64,000 nt of DNA from Rhodospirillales bacterium (lineage in GTDB: Bacteria; Pseudomonadota; Alphaproteobacteria; Rhodospirillales; Defluviicoccaceae), in contig JADJRE010000003.1 in assembly GCA_016712375.1 (NCBI GenBank), forward strand, positions 124,001 to 188,000, in the 5' to 3' direction. This document shows, in pieces, positions 26,071 through 35,070 of this stretch. A program made the position numbers and the translations under genes. Every line of letters starts with the position of its first letter. Position 1 is the first letter of the stretch. Under the pieces are notes generated by a model. The model did no database searches. It worked only from the letters and a program-made list of their open reading frames with translations, and was not told the origin of the DNA.

Positions 26071-27614
26071 TGATGCCCAGCTCCTTCAGATAGAAATTCA
26101 TCTTCTCGCGCGTCTCGGCGAGCTGGCTTTCGAGATCACGGATCTCGTTCTGGACGGCTTGCAGATCAACCTCCGGCTCAGGCTCGAAGGTATCGACGTA
26201 GCGGGGAATATTCAGGTTGAACCCGTTCGCCTCGATCTCTTCGAAAGTAGCCTTGTGCGAGTACCGCTCAAGCTCCGTCCGCATGCGGTAGGTGTCGATG
26301 ATCTTGTCCACATCAGCTTCCTGCAACCGGTTCTGCTTCTTGCCCGGCTCGAAGTCGCGGCTCGCATCAATGAAGAGAATGTCGCGCTCATGCGACCGTA
26401 AGCCACCCCCCTCGCGTGCTTTGTCGAATACCATGATGCAGACGGGGATCCCGGTCGTCGGAAAGAGCTGCGCGGGAAGACCGACCACCGCATCGAGCAT
26501 GTTGTCGCGGATGAGCTTCTCGCGGATTTTCCCTTCCGCCCCTGACCGGAACAGCACGCCATGCGGCGCCACGACAGCCATGCGGCCCGTGATCGGCCGG
26601 GTGATCGCGAGCATATGGAGGATGAACGCGTAGTCGCCGCGGCTCCTGGGCGGCATATGGGGCGTGAAGCGCTTGTAGGGATCGGTCTTGGTCTCTTCGT
26701 CCCACCACTTGTCGAGGCTGAAGGGGGGATTGGCGACGACGACGTCGAACCGCATCAGGTGATCGCTCTCGATCAGGGTCGGCGAATTCAGCGTGTCGCA
26801 CCAATCGATCCGGGCGCCATCCTGCTTGTGGAGCAGCATGTTGAGGCGCGCCAGCGAGCGCGTCTGGCCGTTGGATTCCTGGCCAAACAGCTGAAAATTG
26901 CCGTCTCCGACTTCCTCGCCGGCGCGCAACAGCAGTGAGCCCGAACCGCATGCTGGATCGCAAATGCGATCACCCGACTTCGGATGAGCAAGCTTGGCGA
27001 CGACTTCGGAGACCTTGCGCGGTGTGAAGAACTCCCCGCTTTCTTCCCGGCATCGGAAGCAAAGCGCTCGATCAGGAAGATGAGGCATCACCAAGGATAT
27101 CCTCCGAGGTGTCGCCAAGATCGAGGCTCGGCTTTGCGAAATCCTCCAACAACGTCTTGAGTCTGCGGTTGCGATCTTTCGTCTGTCCAAGGTTGGTTTC
27201 CGAGTTGAAGTCGATGGCGCGGAACAAGCCACCTAGCTTTCCTTCGTTGGCTTTTTCGATTGCATCGAGGACGATGTTAATCAGCTCTCCGATGTTGTCT
27301 TGCGTGCGCCGTTCGTAAAGGCTGTAGAAATCACCAAGGAAGCTTTCTTCAACTGTGTTGGTCTTGGCGTTCTTCAGCTCAACCGTCGGTACTTTGAAGC
27401 GTTCGCGATCTAGGCGGCGCTGGATGCGAACCTCATCACCACGAAATTCGCGTCGGAACTCTTCGACGTGCTTGCGGCGGACATCGCTGATGTATTTCAG
27501 GAAGAGGGCAGTCAGGACGTAGTCCTTGTACTGCGTGGCGTCCACGGCGCCGCGGAAAGTATCGCAGGCGCGCCAGACCGCCGAAAGAATGTCATCTTGC
27601 CGTAGAGGGGTCAT
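26063..27614 (-). pseudogene. hsdM: Type I modification methylase HsdM, frame broken twice
   Basis: N-terminal part from ATG 27614 (MTPLRQDDILSAVWRACDTFRG, the HsdM helical bundle) reads to a stop at 27072 after SEDILGDA. The remainder resumes in another frame with GEFFTPRKVSEVVAKL, motif I DPACGSGSLLL, motif IV NPPFSLDKWW and the C-terminal coiled coil. Between them the expected IERFASDAGKKAG is found in a third frame. One base is therefore missing near 27074-27090 and one in the C run at 27033-27036. Without HsdM the complex could neither methylate nor restrict; a sequencing error is a real alternative because all flanking genes are intact. Confidence 0.88.
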
Positions 27615-28201
27615 TCCGAACTCCTGTGGGCGGGTTGCGCTTCAGCAGCGCGGATCGCACGCGCGACCGTCTCGCGGCCGAAAAACGATTTAAGGTCGGA
27701 CAGTCTTTGAAGCAGCTTTCGCTCTTCCTCGAAGGAGAGCGCCAGGCCGGCAATCAGAAGCTGCGATTGCATGGGCGGAACCGGAACCGGAGTCTTTTCC
27801 AGGGCGTCCTTGGGAAGGCGCGCAAGAGCGCTACCCTGCTTGCCGCCGGCAAATACGGCTTGCGTGGCAGGAAGCTCCAAAAATGCGGCGAGGTATTGCG
27901 GGCTCACCTTTGCCCTGTCGGGCCTCACCAAATAAAGGTCGAGCGAGACGAATGCCCCGATTACCGCGCCGGTCGCGAGGCAAACATCCGTCGCAGATCC
28001 ACGCGCGCCGACAATCAGGTCGCCTTCCTCGATGGTCAGCGCACGAGCGACGGCAGGGACGTCGCCAGCAGCAAGCACGGGATGCCGGCCGGCCCTAAGG
28101 TCTGACAAATCGGACAATCGCATAAAGCGCGCAGAGCCATCTTTCACCTCGCGAACCGAGACCCCGGAAAGTACGCTGGCGATGTCTCTGAGTTCGAGCA
28201 T
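27611..28201 (-). CDS. Half-length HsdS-like specificity protein, 196 aa
   Basis: A single target-recognition-like domain (residues about 1-130: FMRLSDLSDLRAG, GDLIVGARGSATDV, SPQYLAAFLE) plus one helical spacer (PKDALEKTPVPVPPMQSQLLIAGL...EEERKLLQRLSDLKS). It is about half a normal HsdS and opens the operon, overlapping hsdM by four bases. Two copies could form a symmetric S dimer, or it could be a second recognition module or an assembly factor. A second separate hsdS lies downstream, an unusual combination. Confidence 0.75.
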   Translation of the reverse strand: MLELRDIASVLSGVSVREVKDGSARFMRLSDLSDLRAGRHPVLAAGDVPAVARALTIEEGDLIVGARGSATDVCLATGAVIGAFVSLDLYLVRPDRAKVSPQYLAAFLELPATQAVFAGGKQGSALARLPKDALEKTPVPVPPMQSQLLIAGLALSFEEERKLLQRLSDLKSFFGRETVARAIRAAEAQPAHRSSE

Positions 28202-28206
28202 GCCTC

Positions 28207-28235
28207 AAACTACAAAATCGTCATTCGCGAGTCAA
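28207..28235 (-). promoter_or_regulatory. Candidate promoter of the RM operon
   Basis: Leftward TTGACT (28235-28230), 17-base spacer, TAGTTT (28212-28207). The expected transcription start falls at or next to the ATG at 28201 and there is no ribosome site, so the first gene may be read from a leaderless mRNA. Confidence 0.45.
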
Positions 28236-28569
28236 GGGGGTTCGAGGGCGTCTCAAGTCAGAAATTTGACGGCCGACCGAGCGGCGGGCCAGGAACCGTC
28301 CTGGCGGCAAGCTGTGGGAGCGTCGCGCGAATGGCGGATACGGCGTCGCGACCCCGTCGGCGCTAGGAAATTCCCTCGATGGCGCTGGAAGCGTCCTTCG
28401 GAGGAGCTGCCCGACGAGAGTCTGGTATAGGCGGGCGTGCCGAAACCCTTGCTTTAAGGTCGGCGAACAGCGTGAGCATGAGCATCTGGTGGGGTGCCCA
28501 GGCTTAGATTGGGTTGGTGGGGCGCCGAACCCGCGACGCAGTATCCGGCGATATCCCGCCGATTTCATA
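28236..28569. other. Non-coding spacer between RM operon and IS66
   Basis: No ORF with convincing coding character on either strand. The element to the right inserted into this region, since the eight bases at 28570-28577 are repeated at 33790-33797. Confidence 0.4.
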
Positions 28570-28667
28570 GAACCAGCGTACGCATCCGGCGGAGGCCGCC
28601 TTGTAGGCGGGCGTGATTTTGTGCGGCATGCGCGCTCGGATACGGAGCTAGCGGTAGCGCAAGATCG

Positions 28668-29134
28668 ATGTCTTATCGTCAGGGCGAGGTACTGGGGCGT
28701 GTCGAGCGGCGGCGGCGGTTCAGCCTGCAGGAGAAGCTGGCGGTGCTGGCGGAGGCGTCGGCGCCGGGGGTGGTGATCTCGGCGGTGGCCCGCCGGCACG
28801 GGCTGTTGCCGGCGCAGGTGTTCAAGTGGCGGCGGCTGGCAGCGTTGGGGGTGATCGGCATCGAAGGCGCCTCGGGGCTGCCGTCGTTCGTCGCGGTCGA
28901 GGTGGCGGAGGACGCCGCCGCGGATGCGGCGTTGGCGACGGAGCCGGCGGCCGCAAGGCCTGCCGGCACGACAGCGGCCGCCGGCGTGCCGGCGGCGATG
29001 CCCGCCGCGACGTCCGGGCAGGGCCGGCCCGGGTGATCGAGATCGAGCTCGGCTCGGGCCGCTGCGTGCGGGTGGTGGGCGCGGTCGACGCCGACGCGCT
29101 GAGCCGGGTTCTCGACGTTCTGGAACGGCGATGA
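28668..29134 (+). pseudogene. tnpA: IS66 TnpA (orf1), frame-shifted near its end
   Basis: From ATG 28668 the first ~70 residues are the IS66 TnpA helix-turn-helix (FSLQEKLAVLAEA, ISAVARRHGLLPAQVFKWRR). The frame stops at 29036, but the conserved TnpA C-terminus (VIEIELGSGRCVRVVGAVDADAL, ending VLERR) continues in another frame to 29134. An indel in the GC-rich linker is implied. TnpA is an accessory DNA-binding protein needed for IS66 transposition. Confidence 0.8.
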
Positions 29135-29478
29135 TCCCGCATCCGGCGGGCACCCGGGTGTGGCTGGCGACCGGCCACACCGATATGCGGCGCGGCTTCG
29201 ACGGGCTGGCGCTGCTGGTGCAGCAGGCGCTGAAGCGCGATCCGCACGCGGGCGATCTGTACGTCTTCCGGGGCCGGCGGGGAGACCTGGTGAAGATTCT
29301 CTGGCACGACGGCCAGGGGCTATGTCTGTTCGCCAAACGTCTCGACCGCGGCCGATTTCTCTGGCCGTCCGCAGCCGACGGTGCGCTGACGATCAGCCCG
29401 GCGCAGCTGGCGCATCTGCTTGAAGGAATTGATTGGCGGATGCCGCAACGCAGCTGGCGGCCGACCGCCGCCGGCTGA
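29131..29478 (+). CDS. tnpB: IS66 TnpB (orf2)
   Basis: 115 residues, intact: TRVWLATGHTDMRRGFDGLALLV, DLYVFRGRRGDLVKIL and GLCLFAKRLDRGRFLWP are the diagnostic IS66 Orf2 blocks. Its ATG overlaps the ancestral tnpA stop region, as usual in IS66. TnpB is an accessory protein of unknown biochemical role required for transposition. Confidence 0.93.
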   Translation: MIPHPAGTRVWLATGHTDMRRGFDGLALLVQQALKRDPHAGDLYVFRGRRGDLVKILWHDGQGLCLFAKRLDRGRFLWPSAADGALTISPAQLAHLLEGIDWRMPQRSWRPTAAG

Positions 29479-29539
29479 CGCCCGAGGCAGATTCCGTGGG
29501 GCTTGCGAGCGCCGCCGGGTGTGATTCACTCAGGCCCCG

Positions 29540-30921
29540 ATGAGCACCCCCGCGCCGTTGCCCGCCGACCTTGCCGAAGCGCACGCGATGATCGTGGCCG
29601 AGCGTGCCGCGAGGCTCGCCGCCGAGGCGGAAGCGGCCTCGGCCAAGGCGACGCAGCGGGTGCTCGACCTGGAGATCGAGCGGCTCAAGCTGGAGATCGC
29701 CCGGCTGCGCCGGCAGCGGTTCGGTACCTCGTCGGAGCGCAGCGCCCGGCTCGAGCAGCTGGAGCTGGCGCTGAGCGAGCTGCAGGAGACCGCCGCCGAA
29801 GCCGATGCCGAAGCCGAGCTGCGGGCCGCGGAACAGAACCCGGCCCCGTGCGCGCAGGCGAGCCCGCGCAAGCCGGCGCGCCGGCCGCTGCCGGCGCATC
29901 TGCCGCGCACCCGCCTGGTCTACCCGGCGCCCCCGGCGTGTCCCTGCTGCGGCGGGGCGGTGCGCAGGCTGGGCGAGGAGATCACCGAGACGCTGGAGCG
30001 GCTGCCGGCGCGCTGGTTCGTCATCCAGCACGTCCGCGAGAAGGTCAGCTGCCGGGTGTGCGAGGCGATCCGCGAGGCGCCGGCACCGTTCCACCCGATC
30101 ACCCGTGGCCGCGCCGGGCCGAACCTGCTGGCCGAGGTGGTGTTCGGCAAGTACGGCCTGCACCTGCCGCTGAACCGGCAGAGCGGCTGCTTCGCCCGCG
30201 AGGGCATCGACCTCGATGTCTCCACGCTCGCCGACTGGGTGGGGGCAGTCGCCGCGTCGTTGCAGCCGCTGACCCTCGCGATCGAGGCGCACGTCCGCGC
30301 CGCCACCCGCATCCACGCCGACGAGACGCCGGTGCCGGTGCTGGCGAAGGGCAAGACGAAGGAAGGCCGGCTGTGGACGGTGGTCCGCGACGACCGGCCG
30401 TTCGGCGGTGCCGATCCGCCGGCCGCGGCCTTCTTCTATTCGCCCGACCGCAGCGGCGTGCACGCCGAGCGCTTCCTCGAAGGCTTCACCGGGATCATGC
30501 AGGCGGACGCCTTCTCCGGCTTCGGCCGGCTGTACAAGCCCGGCCGCAAGCCCGGCCCGATCCGCGAGGCCGGCTGCTGGTCGCATGCGCGCCGCGGCTT
30601 CTTCGAGCTGGCCGACCTGCAGAAGGGGCCGATCGCGATCGAGGCGGTCCGGCGGATCGATGCGCTGTTCGCAATCGAGCGGGAGATCAACGGCCTTTCG
30701 GCCGAACACCGCCAGGCCGCGCGCGCCGAGCGTTCCCGGCCGCGGGTGAACGACCTCGAAGCCTGGCTGCGCGCCCAGCAGGCGCGGCTGTCACCCAAGT
30801 CGAAGACGGCCAAGGCGATCGACTACCTGCTGAAGCGCTGGAAGGCGTTCACCCGCTTTCTCGACGACGGCCGCATCTGCCTTAGCAACAATGCCGCCGA
30901 GCGAGCGCTGCGCGGTATTGC
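29540..30921 (+). pseudogene. tnpC: IS66 transposase TnpC, 5' part (interrupted)
   Basis: From ATG 29540: leucine-rich coiled-coil N-terminus, LRRQRFGTSSERS, zinc-ribbon CPCCGG...CRVC, and the DDE domain (IHADETPVPV, QADAFSGF, and SNNAAERALRGIA). The native sequence ends at LRGIA, where the serine-recombinase element begins. The missing C-terminus (VGRRNWTFAGSDAGG onward) is found intact at 33504-33728. The frame happens to stay open into the insert, but that fused protein is an artefact of the insertion. Confidence 0.92.
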
Positions 30922-30949
30922 AACGAAGCGTTCATTGTACCCCTCTCCT

Positions 30950-33022
30950 TCAAGTGTCTGTAAACATTGTGAGTTGGTTTTCCAGATCGACGCGACACGG
31001 GCGACCTGTTCGGCCGATCGCGGCGATGACCCGCCCGTCCTGAAGGTCGCAGACGCGGATCTGGTAAGGAGCGCCGGGCACCACCTGCTCGGCTTCGAGG
31101 ACACGATCCTCTATGAGGCGGCGGATTCGGTGATGGGTGACGCCGAGCTTCGTCGCGGCTTCGGTCATCGTCAGCCATTCGCCGTTCTTCTCGGCGGAAC
31201 GGTAGGCACGGATGCCGTGCACCCGCCGCAGCGAGCTGACACGGTGCGCGGTCCAGGTCTTCCCCTGGCCGGTCGGCATGCCCATCCGGTTCAACGACGC
31301 GGCAATGTCCGCATCCGACCAGCGGGTCGCCATGCTCCGCATCACTGCGAGGGCTTCCTCGGGGGTGCGGCAACCATGCTCGCCGGACTTCGGCTTGCGA
31401 ACCCGGAGTTGCGAGTGCTGGCCGCCTCGCCAATGAATCGTCAGGACGACCTCGCGCGCCGCCTCGTCGACATCGGCGATGATGTCGGTGACGAGGGCGC
31501 GCAGCAGCCGCTGGCGCGCGCGCATCGTTACGCCCGGCGCGTTCCAGGCGGCATCGAGATCGCCGGCCAAGCCGGTGAAGTCAGGCGGCACGGTCGCCGG
31601 ATCGGGCGTCGCTACCGTCTGCAATCGCGCCTGGCACGCCTCGACGCGACGAAGAGCCGCCTCCCAGCTCTTCTCCAGCTGCGCTGCGATCAGGCGGTTG
31701 TCGGGATCGCAGGCAGCGTAGCGTCGCTCCGCGAGCGAGGCCTCGTACCGGGCCTGTTGCAGCTCGAGTTCGACGATCCGCCGTTGCTCACCCCGACCTT
31801 CCATGTACCGCCGCTCGGCCTCCAGTGATGCCGCGATCGCCATCGGCTCGACGGCGCGGAGAAGCTCCCGGGCGACCGCCGCGTCGACACGGAGGCCGCC
31901 GAAGGTGAAGCACCGGGGCAGCCCGAGCATCTGGTTGGAACGATCACACCGATAGACGGGCTGACCCGGTGGACGACCCGAGTAGCTCACCATCAGGCGC
32001 CGCCCGCAACGACCACACGACAGAAGACCAGCCAGCAACGCCCGTCCGCCGCGCCCGGACTTCGGCCCTCCCAGGGTGCCGTACGCGTTGACCGCCAGCT
32101 GCTTCTGGTTCCGTTCGAACTCCGCCCACTCGATGTAGCCCTGATGATGATCCTTGAGCAGAACCGCCCACTGCTCAAGCGGTTTGCGGTGGCCGTAACT
32201 CGTCCGCGCGCGCCCGTCGACGATCTCGGTGCGCTTCTCGCCTTTGCCGTAGACGTAGGCGCCCGCGTAAAACGGGTTCTTGAGCACGGAGATGACGTTG
32301 CGGTAACGGATCAGCGTCCACTCGAACGCAACGAGCTTCTTGCCGTCGGAGGGGCGTGGGAAGTGAACCTGCTCGGCGATCAGCGACAGCAGCACCTGCC
32401 GTGCGCTACCCAGCTGCCGGAACCGCGCGAAGACCAGCCGGATCACTTCCTGGATCCGCATGTCGGGATCGAAGCCGAGACCGATCTCGCGATGCCAGAG
32501 GTAGCCGATCGGCACGCTGATGCGCAGCTCGCCGCGGCGCGCCTTGGCGCGGGCGGCGTCGAGCATGCGGGCGCGCAGTACGCCCAGTTCGAACTCGCTG
32601 ATGCTGCCCTTCATGCCGAGCAGCAGCCGATCGTTCGGCCGGCCGGGGTCGTAGACGCCGTCCAAATCGATCACCCGGGCCTCGACCAGGCCGCAGAGCT
32701 CGAGCAGGTGATGCCAGTCGCGGCCGTTGCGGGCGAGCCGGGAGGCGTCGAAACACAACACCGCGCCCACCTCGCCGGCACACAGCCACGCGACCAGCCG
32801 CTCGAAGCCGGGCCGCGCCACCGTCCCGCTGGCGGAGCGGCCGAGATCGTCGTCGATCACCTCGATGTCGCAGAAACCTCGTTGGCGGGCGACATCGACG
32901 AGCTCGTACTGCCGTCGCCGGCTCTCCAGGTTGTTCTGGACCTGGGCCTGCGTGGACTGCCGTACATAGACCACCGCCTTGCGCTTCAGCACCGCGGCTG
33001 GCAGGAGATCAGCGCTCGTCAT
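30950..33022 (-). CDS. Large serine recombinase, 690 aa
   Basis: Resolvase domain at the N-terminus with the nucleophile context VVYVRQSTQAQVQNN (Ser about residue 22) and conserved DDLGRSASG, SRLARNGRDW. A recombinase domain follows (ISVPIGYLWHR, FYAGAYVYGKGEKR), then a zinc-ribbon CGRCGRRL...CDRS, a coiled coil (residues about 400-470), and a C-terminal HTH tail (MTEAATKLGVTHHRIRRLIEDRVL). It should catalyse site-specific excision and integration of the element it lies in. Full length and intact. Confidence 0.92.
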   Translation of the reverse strand: MTSADLLPAAVLKRKAVVYVRQSTQAQVQNNLESRRRQYELVDVARQRGFCDIEVIDDDLGRSASGTVARPGFERLVAWLCAGEVGAVLCFDASRLARNGRDWHHLLELCGLVEARVIDLDGVYDPGRPNDRLLLGMKGSISEFELGVLRARMLDAARAKARRGELRISVPIGYLWHREIGLGFDPDMRIQEVIRLVFARFRQLGSARQVLLSLIAEQVHFPRPSDGKKLVAFEWTLIRYRNVISVLKNPFYAGAYVYGKGEKRTEIVDGRARTSYGHRKPLEQWAVLLKDHHQGYIEWAEFERNQKQLAVNAYGTLGGPKSGRGGRALLAGLLSCGRCGRRLMVSYSGRPPGQPVYRCDRSNQMLGLPRCFTFGGLRVDAAVARELLRAVEPMAIAASLEAERRYMEGRGEQRRIVELELQQARYEASLAERRYAACDPDNRLIAAQLEKSWEAALRRVEACQARLQTVATPDPATVPPDFTGLAGDLDAAWNAPGVTMRARQRLLRALVTDIIADVDEAAREVVLTIHWRGGQHSQLRVRKPKSGEHGCRTPEEALAVMRSMATRWSDADIAASLNRMGMPTGQGKTWTAHRVSSLRRVHGIRAYRSAEKNGEWLTMTEAATKLGVTHHRIRRLIEDRVLEAEQVVPGAPYQIRVCDLQDGRVIAAIGRTGRPCRVDLENQLTMFTDT

Positions 33023-33191
33023 CGCTGCGCTCCTCCGTCGCGGCGCCGGCGGCCTCCAGCAGCAGGCGGGCCATCCGCGCGAGGACCGTGCTGCGCTCCG
33101 CGAGGCTCATCGTGCGAAGCCTTTCGGACTCGAATGGTATGCTGAGCTGGCGCGGCGCTGCGGGTGGTCGTGCCGGCGGCAGGCGTTTCAT
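33009..33191 (-). CDS. Small recombinase-associated protein, 60 aa
   Basis: Starts at ATG 33191, with AGGAGGAGCAAG directly before it, and overlaps the recombinase start by 14 bases. The product (QLSIPFESERLRTMSLAERSTVLARMARLLLEAAG) is helical and highly charged at the end. Similar short ORFs precede recombinases of this type. It may act as a directionality or accessory factor; that is inference from position. Confidence 0.65.
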   Translation of the reverse strand: MKRLPPARPPAAPRQLSIPFESERLRTMSLAERSTVLARMARLLLEAAGAATEERSDDER

Positions 33192-33485
33192 CTTGCTCCT
33201 CCTGGACGACGATCGGATCGTCCGGGGAGCTTCGTCTGAAACCGCGCTCGATCAGTAGGTAATGCAGCTCGATCAGGCCTGGTATAGCCACGCGCGGCGC
33301 TCCGAACCCCATCCCGGCGCAGGCGGCCGGATCCAGCATCCATGCCGCCACCACGACGACCACGCCCGGCGAAACCTCGACGTGTACGACATCACCGCCG
33401 ACCCGCCGCTCGGCGTATTGGCGCCGAAGGCGGCGACCATGGAGTGCGTGCCAGCGGTAACAAACTTCGACTTCCTGCCCGACAT
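33019..33485 (-). pseudogene. First ORF of the recombinase element, frame-shifted
   Basis: Contains VEVCYRWHALHGRRLRRQY and VVVVAAWMLDPAACAGMGFG, features of a conserved unknown protein that heads three-gene serine-recombinase elements (DUF5372-like). The expected start ATG at 33485 is one base out of frame with QEVEVCYRW, so a base seems missing just after the start. In this frame the ORF also runs far into the 60-residue gene. Function unknown. Confidence 0.55.
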
Positions 33486-33503
33486 GGGCAGAATGACCCC
33501 GCG

Positions 33504-33728
33504 ATTGCCGTCGGCAGACGCAACTGGACCTTCGCCGGCTCGGATGCGGGCGGCCGGCGTGCGGCGGCGATGTACACCCTGATCGAAACCGCAAAGCTCA
33601 ACCGCATCGACCCGCGCGCTTGGCTCGCCGACATCCTCGCCCGACTGCCCGGCCACCCCGCCAGCCGCATCGACGAACTGCTGCCGTGGAACTGGCGGGC
33701 CCCAGAGCCAATCAGCGCCGCCGCCTGA
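33504..33728 (+). pseudogene. tnpC: IS66 transposase TnpC, 3' part
   Basis: C-terminal 74 codons of tnpC in frame: AVGRRNWTFAGSDAGG, MYTLIETAKLNRIDPRAWLADIL, IDELLPWNWRAPEP, stop at 33726-33728. It is the continuation of 29540-30921 across the insertion. Confidence 0.9.
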
Positions 33729-33797
33729 CCGCCCACAAGCCCTCCGGTCCGTCAAGCCGCCTCAGTCGCGGCCCTCGCCGGATGCGTACGAACCAGC

Positions 33798-34125
33798 TCA
33801 GATTGCCACTCGACCAGGGTCTGGCCGTCTTTTTCAATCCCTTTTCCTCGTGCAGCGGTGGCGGACTAACGAAAGCGACTGTTAGACCCAGGTGGTCCGA
33901 TGACTGGAATGTCACTTTCCCGCCACCCGCAACTGTACCGCCCGCAATTCTTGACCGTGCGTCGGAGCTAAGGCGTCCGAAAGCGGAAGCGGCGGACCGC
34001 TGTAATCGCCGGCGCCGACCGTCGCTTCCCGCCACCTCCCATGTCCGCAATTTTCATGAAGCGGGCCGGATGCGAACACTGCCTCCCGGCTCTCCGACCG
34101 CCACCGGCAGCTGAACCCTTCCGCG
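33798..34125. other. Non-coding spacer right of IS66
   Basis: No plausible gene on either strand. The sequence continues the target into which IS66 inserted. I see no promoter or RNA structure that I can support. Confidence 0.4.
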
Positions 34126-35010
34126 CTACCTCCGAATCACCTCCTGAGCAGGTGACCCCTGCACGGCAGCGAGGCGCAGGAATTGCCGTTTCATCGCGTT
34201 GACATCGGCAAGATACTTCGCGACCACCTGGTCGCCGCACCGCTCGCCGGCCAACAGACGAAAGCCGCGGCGCGCGAAAGCGCGGGCAGGCCCCGCGCCA
34301 CAGAGATGGATGACGGCGGCAAGATCCTGCTGCTGTTGCGGGCTCGCCCGAGCATCGCGCTTGCCGGAGAGAACCGCCGTGACATTGCGGTCGAGAAGCA
34401 CCGCCGTGAGCTCGATGGCATGGCTCGGAACGATCCGGGAGTAGAAGCTGCTGAACCGGCAGCCCTCCTCGACGACGGTGTGTTGGCGAATGCAATAGTG
34501 CCGGGCGTCGGCGAACGCGGCATCGGTCAACTGATACATGCCGACGGCGCTGGAGGCGGGCTGGAAAACTGCGAAGGGGTTCCAGGTCAGCCGCCAGCGC
34601 CAGTAGGTGCGAACGACCGGATTGCCGTCGCTCTCGACCTGCGCGAGCGCCGCCAGCAATTCGGCTGTGACGGCGTCCGTCGAAAACTCGCGGAACAGCG
34701 GTCCATATTGCCGCCACGTCTCGGCCGGCATCTTGGAGAACGCGCTACTCACGGGAAAGAACAGCTCCGTCGGCTTCCGAACCACCTGATAGACGAGGTT
34801 CATGGCCGAGACGGCCGCAACGACCAGTGCCATCACGAGTACGATCCGAACCGACGGTGGAGCCGAGATCACCCGCCGCTGCGCCCGGCGCGCGCGGTCG
34901 AGCCAGCGGTGAGCCCGTCGGCGCAGAGGGTTTCGCCGTCGACGGGTCCGTGCCCTGGGAGACAGGAACCCGGCTATGCGCGAAGTGACCGTGCGACGCC
35001 TCATGAACAC
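34126..35010 (-). CDS. Lytic transglycosylase (SLT-type) with N-terminal membrane anchor
   Basis: 294 residues: very basic cytoplasmic start (RRRRNPLRRRAHR), one TM segment near residues 53-72 (VRIVLVMALVVAAVSAMNLV), then an SLT-like domain with catalytic Glu in LAALAQVESDGNP, and AVGMYQLTDAAF corresponding to the GLMQ motif. Such enzymes open peptidoglycan for conjugation machinery or other envelope complexes. No conjugation genes are in the window, but a backbone role for a transmissible replicon is plausible. Confidence 0.8.
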   Translation of the reverse strand: MFMRRRTVTSRIAGFLSPRARTRRRRNPLRRRAHRWLDRARRAQRRVISAPPSVRIVLVMALVVAAVSAMNLVYQVVRKPTELFFPVSSAFSKMPAETWRQYGPLFREFSTDAVTAELLAALAQVESDGNPVVRTYWRWRLTWNPFAVFQPASSAVGMYQLTDAAFADARHYCIRQHTVVEEGCRFSSFYSRIVPSHAIELTAVLLDRNVTAVLSGKRDARASPQQQQDLAAVIHLCGAGPARAFARRGFRLLAGERCGDQVVAKYLADVNAMKRQFLRLAAVQGSPAQEVIRR

Positions 35011-35070
35011 TCGTGAGCAGCCCGAAGAGTGGCTGGTCGTCGATGTTGACCCGGAGCCGCCCGCTCTCGG

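Larger units (their letters stand above)
30922..33503 (-). mobile_element. Serine-recombinase element inserted in IS66 tnpC
   Basis: A compact 2.58-kb unit lying exactly between the two halves of tnpC, with ATTGC on both sides (30917-30921 and 33504-33508). Ends are imperfect inverted repeats: left TCATTGTACCCCT (from 30932), right complement TCATTCTGCCCAT. It encodes three minus-strand ORFs: a broken first ORF, a 60-residue protein and a large serine recombinase. Confidence 0.8.
28578..33789 (+). mobile_element. IS66-family element, interrupted, with exact 8-bp target duplication
   Basis: Terminal inverted repeats GTACGCATCCGGCG at 28578-28591 and its complement at 33776-33789, with the similarity extending a few bases inward. 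Flanked by the direct repeat GAACCAGC at 28570-28577 and 33790-33797, the 8-bp duplication known for IS66. Contains tnpA, tnpB and tnpC in the usual order; tnpC is split by a 2.58-kb serine-recombinase element. Confidence 0.92.

Noticed and set aside
29540..31828. 762-codon IS66-like fusion protein
   Set aside because: After LRGIA the frame runs by chance into the inserted element, antisense to the serine recombinase.
33968..34717. 249-codon minus-strand frame overlapping the lytic transglycosylase
   Set aside because: Shadow of the transglycosylase in another frame; no domain and unusual Arg-rich composition.
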